DNA of 64,000 bases from Siphonodentalium dalli (taxonomy: Eukaryota; Mollusca; Scaphopoda; Gadilida; Siphonodentaliidae), in the NCBI GenBank assembly GCA_032622095.1, contig CP136061.1, positions 82,746,324 through 82,810,323 on the forward strand, read 5' to 3'. A program made the position numbers and the translations under genes. Shown in pieces: positions 56,635-64,000 of this stretch. Under the pieces are notes generated by a model. It worked only from the letters and a program-made list of their open reading frames with translations. It did no database searches and was not told where the DNA came from. The first letter of the stretch is position 1; each line of letters begins with the position of its first letter.

Positions 56635-56767
56635 TTAAAATGTGTCACCCACTCGAGAACAAGCTCCGCTCCTCGGGATACATTCCGTTCTCAATGTCTC
56701 GCTCGTACATGATACCGGGCGGGGAGGATTATCGCTTAATGACACATCAGCGAGGCATACGCAGTAC

Positions 56768-57028
56768 TTAATATAGGCACGCTCTTATCTCCCGACTTTT
56801 GTTCAGTAGATGATCGAGGTGAATCAGTCCAAGCGAACCGTCCGACCAGTAGTCGAACACGCTAACCAAATCGGCCATCACAGCTCCTACAAGAGCAAAT
56901 AGCCCTACATGGGCGGGTCTTAAAACAACGAATACAAACGAGCATAAATGAACACAGGTCCAAAAATAAGTGTATGCCACGGCAAGGCCAAATATAAACA
57001 TTTTATCGAATGTAACCTCATCAAACAT
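56768..57028 (-). CDS. Small hydrophobic ORF (86 aa), unknown
   Basis: Frame with two probable membrane segments (MFIFGLAVAYTYFWTCVHLC and VGLFALVGAVMADLVSVF) and a polar C-terminus (LDHLLNKSREIRACLY). No family recognised. Composition is more protein-like than most short frames here; it could be one exon of a larger gene or chance. Confidence 0.25.
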   Translation of the reverse strand: MFDEVTFDKMFIFGLAVAYTYFWTCVHLCSFVFVVLRPAHVGLFALVGAVMADLVSVFDYWSDGSLGLIHLDHLLNKSREIRACLY

Positions 57029-57440
57029 CCCTAGGACTCAACAGTAAAAACCTAGCAGTAGAATGCTATCCAGGACTGACCAGCAAGTGCAAGGATATTG
57101 TAGGATATGGTTCTGATTCTAATGCTATGAGATTAGTGTATATATATTTACTTCTATCCTTGCGACCGATTAATAAGATTTTTTTAGTTCCTGACTGGTG
57201 GGAAAGAGCGAAATCTAGATTTGGATCACTTATTTGAAATTATCGGTAATTTCAGAAATAATAGTACAGAGGAAAGTCAGTGTAAAATTTATATTTGTCT
57301 CTTGACAATTCTATGCTGTGACGGAATTGGCCGAATACAATTTTGTTTGAGCCAATTCTAGACCAATAACTGTAGGTCAAGCTCATATTTTTTAGAGGTT
57401 ATTTGTTGTCATTTGCAAGCATAATGTGTATTTTTGTATA
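57029..57440. other. Intergenic, nothing recognised
   Basis: No gene, repeat or RNA feature seen. Confidence 0.4.
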
Positions 57441-57444
57441 ATCA

Positions 57445-57514
57445 CTGAGGAAGGCCTGTGGTCGAAAGCTTTGCTATTAAACAGCTATTATATATGACAT
57501 GCATACAGCTTTCG
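57445..57514 (+). ncRNA. Hammerhead-ribozyme-like core, tentative
   Basis: CTGAGGA (57445-57451, fits CUGANGA), a possible stem II GGCC-TGT-GGTC, then GAAA (57464-57467) in the right order and spacing. CGAAAGCT (57463-57470) has an exact complement AGCTTTCG at 57507-57514. Stem I pairing is poor by eye. Similar motifs are known in Penelope-like element ends (established), but no Penelope RT is seen here. Confidence 0.3.
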
Positions 57515-57526
57515 TTTTTCTCCATG

Positions 57527-57685
57527 TGATGTACAAGATCTTCAACTACTAATGTTGGGATATAACATTTTATGAAACTCGTTTGATAAATTTGATTCAC
57601 AAGGCGTCTAAGACTCGTAGAGAATTTATCAAACCCGTTTCATAAAATCTTATATCCCAGCTTTAGTCGTTGGAGATCCTCTATA
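57527..57685. repeat. Foldback element with about 58-bp arms, inside finger relic
   Basis: Arms of about 58 bp (AAGATCTTCAACTAC...; complement GGATCTCCAACGACT...) share GGGATATAA.ATTTTATGAAAC and GTTTGATAAATT; loop about 29 bases. Inserted in the middle of a C2H2 finger. Confidence 0.75.
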
Positions 57686-57870
57686 TAATTTATATTGATC
57701 GATTTTCCACATATAGCACATTGATATGACCGATCACTTTTGTGCGTAGTTAATCTGTTTGATCCAGTGAATGAGTTTCCACAAATATCATATTGGTACG
57801 GGCAATCATCCGAGTGTAACATCGTATGTCTCGTAAGATGGGTAAATAAACTACACATATACCTGGCTCG
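57686..57870 (-). pseudogene. C2H2 finger relic, cut by foldback
   Basis: On the minus strand: HLTRHTMLHSDDCPYQYDIC, GNSFTGSNRLTTHKSDRSYQ, CAICGKSI, then the foldback begins. One cysteine is lost (YQYDIC), so at most one and a half fingers survive. Confidence 0.75.
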
Positions 57871-57899
57871 ACATTGGCGCGTCTCTGGCACGTGGTACA

Positions 57900-58509
57900 T
57901 GCATTTTATTTATACGCGAGCCAGCTGACACGTGCCGTAATCGTATGTTTCGAACAATTTGAGCATTTCTGATAAAAATTGCCGTGTGCTATAATCATTT
58001 CCTTTGGAATATCATGAAAATACGCCAAGATAGTATCCTGACAATGCACTATACATTGGTCTTCGATGTGTCTTTATAATAATTCTACGGAGAATCTCGG
58101 AAACGCTTCCGTTGGTTTCAAAATCGGGATTGGGACCACATTTAATAAAATACTATTATGGTATATGTGCTTGTTGTTTAATCCACATTCCAATCTATAC
58201 TGTTGTCAAACTTTATTACATGTAATGATCTGTAATAGGATTGGAATCAAATATTTTTACACCAAAATCGGGATTTTGTCATTCATCTTTCGCTGAAATC
58301 CTTTATATATTTTTTGCAATATTTTGTTCCTAAATTTCGCGAAACGTCCTGTCAGTCAACACATGCATCATTTGTGGGTTTTATGAATTAGTTGGAAGCA
58401 ATTTCGAGTTGAACGAAAGTGATAATGGAAATGTTTTGCAAGAGGGTGGGAATTCCCGACCGGTCATTATTTTCTGAGAATGATGGTTTTCACCTGGACT
58501 TTTATGGTG
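57900..58509. other. Intergenic, nothing recognised
   Basis: Frame 58066-58296 lacks family features. Confidence 0.4.
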
Positions 58510-58690
58510 CATATATATTCAACACTGGTCAAGTGGTCCTGCTAGTCTGCTATGATGTTGGAATCCAGCTGAATTGATATTATGCAGCTAGGGCCAATTA
58601 TTACCGTTGCGTCCAAGAGGCGTTTTTTTGGTCAATTCTGTGTGTTTGGTGACCGATTTGAGAAAAAGCCAGCGTAGGTATGAAACATTC
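58510..58690. repeat. Dispersed repeat, related to 18885-19085
   Basis: Partner of the copy at 18.9 kb; same order of shared words. The plus frame 58607-58930 that crosses it is not supported. Confidence 0.55.
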
Positions 58691-59110
58691 AAGAACATAT
58701 ATATTTTTGAAAAAAATAATCATGGCTGCGCTGGTTTTTGTAAAACCAGGATCGGAAGCTTTTCGCAGCGTTTTAATACATCGAAAGTTTGCACTTTTTT
58801 CACAACGTTCATCAATTTAAGAGGACTCCCAACAATCTACTTCACATTAGGGAGTGGTCTCAGCTCGAGATTGCATGCTTATTTTGTAAGCCGATATCGC
58901 CATAATCATTATATTAATTACCCGGGATAAATGTTATAACAAGCAAGTAACTTAAATCGTGCAATTGCGAGTCACTTACAGTGAAATTCTTTAGTAAGGA
59001 ACATGCGTTAACTAAGAAGTATAGATGCACTGTATGTTTTCAATGTTCTAAATTTCCAGTGCTGTTACATCAACATGTTCCCATGTATTGATACAGCAAT
59101 GGTATATAGG
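58691..59110. other. Downstream of ZNF4; nothing recognised
   Basis: Would contain the 3' UTR of the minus-strand ZNF4. No polyadenylation signal could be singled out. Confidence 0.35.
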
Positions 59111-60256
59111 CTACGCGTGTTCCTCAATTGTCTCATGCGTCCTCTTATGTTTTGTCACGTTGCCTTTCAAAGCAAATGATTTCCCACAAATGTCGCAAGC
59201 ATATGGCCGATCACCGGTGTGGATCCTCTTGTGACCAGTTAAATGATCAGACTGAGAATAAGATTTACCACAAATGTCACATGTATACGGGCGTTCGCCG
59301 GTGTGAATTCTTTTGTGTATCATCAGGGTGGATTCTCTGGTGAAGTATTTGCCGCAAATATCACACTGAGGTTGCCCATTAGTGTGTATCAACATGTGTG
59401 ATTTTAGCGTCTTTGAGTGCCTAAATGACTCATCACAAATATCACATTTGTATGGTGTTTCCCCTGTATGAATCCGGTTATGTGCAGTCAAGTTACCAGC
59501 CAAATTAAACGACTTCCCACAAATACCACACTGGAATGGTCGATCACCAGTGTGAACTCTCTTATGTCCCTCGAGAGCACTAGCATTAAGAAATGATTTG
59601 TCACAAACATCGCAATAATGTCGTTCATCAGTGTGGCTCCTCGTGTGTGATTTGAGGCTGAGCGAATGACCAAATGATTTCCCGCAAATGTCGCAAGCAT
59701 ACGGCCTTTCAACTGAGTGCCTTGTTTCGTGTGCTTCAAATTTATCGGCCCGGATGAATGATTTGCCACAAACTCCACAATGAAAAGGTTGATCATCCGT
59801 GTGGACCTTCGTATGTAACATGAGGCTGCGCGAGTAGATAAACGATTTACCGCAAATACCACAATGGAACGGTTGATCAGCCGCATGGACTTGCTCTCCG
59901 TTAGTATGGGTTCTATTATGTGCTTTCAGACCAGACGACTCAGTGAATGATTTATCGCAGGTATCACAATGATACGGTCTTTCTCCAGTGTGAACCTTCC
60001 CATGCCTTGTCAAGTTGCCGGCAAGATTGAATGACTTCCCGCAAATACCGCACTGAAATGGCCGATCTCCAGTGTGGATTGTCGTGTGCCGCTTCAAGTC
60101 ATTGGACTTAGTAAACGATTTCCCACATATATCGCAGTGATGTCGGTGATCATCTATCTGCAAATCCATTGCAGTGACAAATAGAGCGAGGCTATATTTT
60201 TGTGTGTGCCATTCTTTGTTTCCACAATAATAGTCAAAAATATTTGGTAGTACCAA
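59111..60256 (-). CDS. C2H2 zinc-finger protein ZNF4, 12 fingers
   Basis: A 381-codon uninterrupted frame, the only clean finger gene in the window. Twelve C2H2 fingers, for example [21 protein letters not shown] and CGICGKSFNLAGNLTRHGKVH; linkers are TGDRP, TGERP and variants (HTNGEQVHAADQP after finger 3, NGQP, SVERP). It ends EHA-stop at 59111. Probable nuclear DNA-binding factor; target unknown. Fingers 2 and 8 share a nearly identical helix (NLAGNLT.H), a sign of internal duplication. The first 31 residues lack motifs; an acceptor-like TTTGCAG just after MDLQ means the true exon may start there, with a start codon further upstream. It is more diverged from ZNF1-3 than these are from one another. 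Confidence 0.85.
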   Translation of the reverse strand: MVLPNIFDYYCGNKEWHTQKYSLALFVTAMDLQIDDHRHHCDICGKSFTKSNDLKRHTTIHTGDRPFQCGICGKSFNLAGNLTRHGKVHTGERPYHCDTCDKSFTESSGLKAHNRTHTNGEQVHAADQPFHCGICGKSFIYSRSLMLHTKVHTDDQPFHCGVCGKSFIRADKFEAHETRHSVERPYACDICGKSFGHSLSLKSHTRSHTDERHYCDVCDKSFLNASALEGHKRVHTGDRPFQCGICGKSFNLAGNLTAHNRIHTGETPYKCDICDESFRHSKTLKSHMLIHTNGQPQCDICGKYFTRESTLMIHKRIHTGERPYTCDICGKSYSQSDHLTGHKRIHTGDRPYACDICGKSFALKGNVTKHKRTHETIEEHA

Positions 60257-60328
60257 TTGGAGTAATCTATTGGACGTTAAATTAAAGACTCTATTTTGTT
60301 TTATATCGTTGTTGTTGTTTTCCAGTAG

Positions 60329-60646
60329 TCACTTGAAGTTGACTGAAGACCACATGTAGTTTACTTCTTGTGAAAATATTCGCCTGTGATTAACGTCTGT
60401 GGATTGATGACGCTGCAAGATGGCAGTCGGTATGTGATATGAAAGTTCACCACTGGAATTGATCATATCTGAAACATTGGATGCAACATGACGAAAGTTA
60501 GTGAGGTTGCAGCAGGAAATTAGAACTGACGACCTGCGGGCGAAATATAGGTGCACACTGCTTGTTGTATTTGTTTTTTCTGCTGTTTTGTCCATATGAC
60601 CAATATCACTGAGAAGTAGTTTCATATCGATGGAGGTAAAAGGCAT
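60329..60646 (-). CDS. ORF 5' of ZNF4 (105 aa), possible upstream exon
   Basis: Same strand, ending 72 bases before the ZNF4 start. Sequence begins MPFTSIDMKLLLSDIGHMDK; Ser/Asn/His-rich, no domain recognised (no KRAB, BTB, ZAD or SCAN seen). It could be the 5' UTR or an upstream exon joined by splicing; not demonstrated. Confidence 0.25.
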   Translation of the reverse strand: MPFTSIDMKLLLSDIGHMDKTAEKTNTTSSVHLYFARRSSVLISCCNLTNFRHVASNVSDMINSSGELSYHIPTAILQRHQSTDVNHRRIFSQEVNYMWSSVNFK

Positions 60647-60864
60647 AGGAGAACATTTTGTTTCACCATAAGAGTTTCATCTTCTGTTGTTGTTAGGATA
60701 GCTTAGAAGTCTACCGTTTGAAGTAATACTGTTCGTTGAACTGTATAAGCTTTACACCGACAACTGTTTTGTTTATTTTTCACAAATGATATTATTTTGT
60801 TATAGGTATATTTTATTATTTTTATTTTAAATTTTCTCTGTGTCCGATTTACAGGTGCAGGTGG

Positions 60865-61989
60865 CAGGGTTGGGGTAATCGTAATCAGTAATCGTAATCA
60901 AAGTAATCGATTACAAAATTTGGAGTAATCGTCTGTAATCATTTTTTTATTACAAGTAATCGTAATCGATTACTTTCAAATGTACCTGTAATCATGATTA
61001 CATTTTGATTACTTTTTGATTACTTTTACTAATATATCCATATTGATGGCTATTGGATACTCATAGTCTCATACTGTAGTACTGTGGAGTGTGCACATAT
61101 ACAAACAACATATCATAACGTTAGTCCAATTGTAACATGTGTGTACATTCTGGCAGTGGACACAGATAATACACAATTGCTGAAATGTTGAATACAGCTT
61201 GTATGGCAATAAACTTATGATACAGACAATGAAATGTTCTAATAAGAATAAAATAGGCTAGCCAACTTTAATAAGGATTAAATATTATTGGGAATGCTGT
61301 AGACAATGACTGTAGAGTCACACTAGTACAAGAGGGCTAATTAACTGAACAAAGAAGGTGTGATATACATCGGTAGACCTAATTAGCCGGTTTGTCATTT
61401 ACTGCTCTCATTTAATCCTAATCAGGATATCAACTGAATGGATGATCATCAAATAAATCTTAGTGTTATTTTCTTTGCTGGGTATTGAATCTAACAGAAC
61501 ATGCAAATAATTTATAATTGTTTCTAATGATAGCTTCATAAATAGTATGCGTTAGGTTCAATACATGTAAGAAAATTAAAATATATATTTACATAAATAA
61601 ATACACATAAAACATAATCTATTCCCAATAAGTTGTGGACAACTTCATGGTGAAACCTGACCAATACATGTAAATTTAAAAGTATTGCTTGCTTCTCTAT
61701 ATTGTTTCAGTCGTTTCTTGTTTCCATGTTATGTAGTGATGTTTTTATTCAATCCAATTTGATATTTTAATTTGATTTATTTCATTATTTATTTCTATGC
61801 GATCAAAATGGTTGGAAACTAACAATTGTAATCATATGTAATCAAAAAGTAATCGATTACATTTACTAAAGTAATTGTAATCGTAATCAATTACATTGTG
61901 GAAAAAAGTAATCAGTAATCGTAATCATGTAAATCAAAAGTAATTGTAATCGTAATCGATTACATTGGCATGTAATTGCCCCTACCATG
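60865..61989. mobile_element. hAT-like non-autonomous element, 1125 bp
   Basis: GCAGGTGG is duplicated on both sides (60857-60864, 61990-61997), 8 bp as in hAT. Ends CAGGGTTGGGGTAATC and, inverted, CATGGTAGGGGCAATTAC are imperfect. Both ends are packed with GTAATCGATTAC and GTAATCGTAATC motifs (60874-61030, 61826-61970), typical of hAT subterminal repeats. No transposase frame. Confidence 0.88.
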
Positions 61990-61997
61990 GCAGGTGG

Positions 61998-62686
61998 ACG
62001 CACTCAGTGTTACGCTCTTTGAAAATATTGTTTTAGTTGCTTTTAACTTGCTTTTACAATTTGTTTGTGTCACTTCGTCCTTGTAATGTTTGCCAACGAG
62101 TGTGCCATCTTGGATATCACTGTTTTTAAAATAACATGACGGCGATTCAGATGTGACAAGCCCGTCTTCTCGTAAATCGATAATGCTATATTATGCGTAA
62201 TTGACACAAAGGGGTCGATAATATATGCACACAGCCATATATACATAGACAAGCTGGCAAACAGCACATGGCAGTGACAAATTGGGTTAGTTATCCGATA
62301 TGGATGTCGCTTTTTTTGGTAGTAACGGGAATTCCACTATCGCTACGTCATTGCCTGTCACGTGTTAAATCATGTGACCGTATCGACCGCTGATCATATG
62401 ACTTCAATCACGTGACTTCTTCTACAACATAAGATCTTCAGCATTCTTCGGAGAATTGGGTTATTGAACATGTTTCATAATCAACAGATAACTAAATGTT
62501 CTATTCTAATTGTCCCAGTACCTCATGGGGCATGACACATTTACGGAATTTTGCCGAACACTTCTTTTGGGATTCCGGCCACGTTTTTGAGCGGAAATTG
62601 GCAGAACTTGAACTGGAACTGAGAGGGACCATATCATGTGACTATCTTCGCCCATTAGCAACAAAATTTACCAATTTAATACAGGG
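61998..62686. other. Intergenic, nothing recognised
   Basis: Plus frame 62496-62738 and minus frame 62070-62267 have no family features. Confidence 0.4.
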
Positions 62687-63079
62687 TGTAAGTCAAAATG
62701 GCAGCCAAGTAGTGACTGTATGGTCACAAATGAGATGAGTAGGTATACAGTGAGTTATTGTATGATCATGAATTATGTGAATAGTTATACAATGAGCGGC
62801 TTTATCGTCATCGCTGGGGTGTCCATGGTTAGATGTATAGGTATACAAGGAGTAACTGCCTCGGCATTGGAGCGCTGTGTGGGTATAACGAGAGAGCTAC
62901 GTGGTCATGTGTGTGTTGTTTATGTATATATGGAGTGAAAGTGGGATCAAGAGTGGGATGTTGTTGTGACTATTCACCATGAACTCCCATTGTATATACG
63001 TTCTTATAAGGTCTCCAATATGTAAGACCACTTTTCGCTCTTTCGTTACAATAAACCTCGTGTTCTCTTCAATCGCACA
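62687..63079 (+). repeat. Putative 5' LTR of BEL/Pao element
   Basis: TGTAAGT...CGCACA with TG..CA-type limits, a TATATAT box at about 62921 and AATAAA at 63050-63055. A TTTGGTCCCTCGAAT stretch, a plausible tRNA primer site, follows before the gag ATG. The 3' LTR is outside the window, so the limits are inferred. Confidence 0.5.
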
Positions 63080-63118
63080 TTCTATCCCCAATATTTGGTC
63101 CCTCGAATCGTGTTAGAG

Positions 63119-64000
63119 ATGGACAAGCAGCTACGTATACGGCGAGCCCATCGAGGGCAAACTTCGAAAATGCTGAAACAGATCGAAGAAGCTTTATCGC
63201 AAGCCAATTCGGTCGAAACGACGTTGATATTGGCCAATTTGAAAAAGAAAATGGCCGCCCTTCAGAACTTAGAAGCGGGTATAGTAGATTTCCTTGACGA
63301 AGGTGACGACAATTTCGAGAGCACTATCATCGAGGGTGATGAATATTTATGTGGGCTCAACAAAAGAATAAATGAAGCTGAAATTGCCCTGAACGCATTA
63401 ACACTCAAAATTGAATCTACCGAAACCGACAGGGAGGACAAATCGCCAAAGAGGGAAATAAAAGTGCGCCTGCCAAAAACAGACCTTCCAAAATTTGCTG
63501 GTGATTTGTTGAAATGGCCAACTTTCTGGGAAATTTTTGACTCATCCGTGAATTCTTGTCCTCAACTTGCCGATATCGACAAATTCACGTACTTAAAAAA
63601 CTCCTTAACTGCAGATGCAAGTTCGTGCATCGATGGACTTCCTCTGACAGGCATAAATTACCACACCGCAATCGAACTGCTTAAAGGGCGCTTCGGTCAA
63701 CCTCACAAAATTGTTGATGCATATATGAAGCAGCTCATTGAACTTCCACATCCTACAGACGAGACATCTTCCATCAGACGATTTTCTGATCAACTCGAAT
63801 CGGCCGTTCGCACGTTACAGTCTCTCTCAAGTCCCGAAAACACATACGAGACTATGCTTCTCCCAATGCTTTGGGACAAACTTCCCATGGATTTGAAAAG
63901 AAACATGACAAGGTCACATGGAAATAAGGCATGGAAACTTAAGGACTTCAGAAAAAATCTGCAGATAGAAGTTTCCGTTTTAGAGTCTTGTCAGCCAAAA
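63119..64000 (+). CDS. BEL/Pao retrotransposon gag, 5' part, runs off window
   Basis: Frame open for all 294 codons from ATG 63119 to the window end, with no stop. It begins MDKQLRIRRAHRGQ, then a charged helical N-terminus to about residue 115. From about 120 it shows VRLPKTDLPKFAGD and KWPTFWEIFDSSVN, then KFTYLKNSL, GLPLTGINYHTAIELLKGRF, LWDKLPMDLKRNM and WKLKDFRKNLQIEV. This is the DUF1759-type capsid region of BEL/Pao Gag-Pol. The product would form particles and continue into protease, RT and integrase beyond 64000. Intact coding suggests a young copy. Confidence 0.9.
   Translation, partial: MDKQLRIRRAHRGQTSKMLKQIEEALSQANSVETTLILANLKKKMAALQNLEAGIVDFLDEGDDNFESTIIEGDEYLCGLNKRINEAEIALNALTLKIESTETDREDKSPKREIKVRLPKTDLPKFAGDLLKWPTFWEIFDSSVNSCPQLADIDKFTYLKNSLTADASSCIDGLPLTGINYHTAIELLKGRFGQPHKIVDAYMKQLIELPHPTDETSSIRRFSDQLESAVRTLQSLSSPENTYETMLLPMLWDKLPMDLKRNMTRSHGNKAWKLKDFRKNLQIEVSVLESCQPK

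Overview
This window looks like nuclear DNA from an AT-rich invertebrate genome, most likely a marine lophotrochozoan such as a mollusc (organism call is an inference, low to moderate confidence). The reasons are intronless C2H2 zinc-finger arrays with TGDRPY linkers, several LINE lineages, a BEL/Pao gag, many MITEs and foldbacks, frequent TACATGTA/ACCGGT words, and no operons or ribosome-binding sites. I see no rRNA, tRNA, CRISPR or bacterial genes.

Layout. 1-2690: decayed LINE with a (TATCC)n tail. 3.2-13.7 kb: a foldback, then two nearly identical 1.5-kb direct repeats (3507-5025 and 12181-13697) on either side of a long minus-strand two-ORF LINE. Its ORF1 (9153-11699) carries coiled-coil, SGNH-esterase and RRM-like regions; its ORF2 (5745-9032) carries endonuclease and reverse transcriptase; a GAT-type microsatellite sits at its 3' end. 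13.7-20.7 kb: repeat-rich DNA with two satellites (about 352-bp and about 253-bp units) and large hairpins.

23-60 kb: a zinc-finger family neighbourhood. Three plus-strand arrays (ZNF1 31.2-32.8, ZNF2 42.3-43.3, ZNF3 51.6-52.5 kb) are preceded by copies of one upstream block (A, A', A''). Comparing the blocks gives empty sites that date the insertions: a 3.17-kb CACTA-like element and a 5'-truncated LINE in block A; another LINE and a 276-bp 8-bp-TSD MITE in block A'. A 520-bp MITE family that inserts at TTAA is present six times, three of them nested in the LINE in A'. Other well-bounded elements are a 3.57-kb TIR element (33106-36679), a MULE-like element with transposase fragment (49482-50634), an L2-like LINE that split a ZNF3 finger (about 52622-54661), a piggyBac-like MITE (56401-56634) and a hAT-like element (60865-61989).

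59-64 kb: the one clean zinc-finger gene (12 fingers, minus strand, 59111-60256), then a putative LTR and the open start of a BEL/Pao gag running off the right edge. Probable functional content is small: ZNF4, perhaps ZNF3, and recently active retroelement proteins. The rest is a layered record of finger-gene duplication and transposon insertion.
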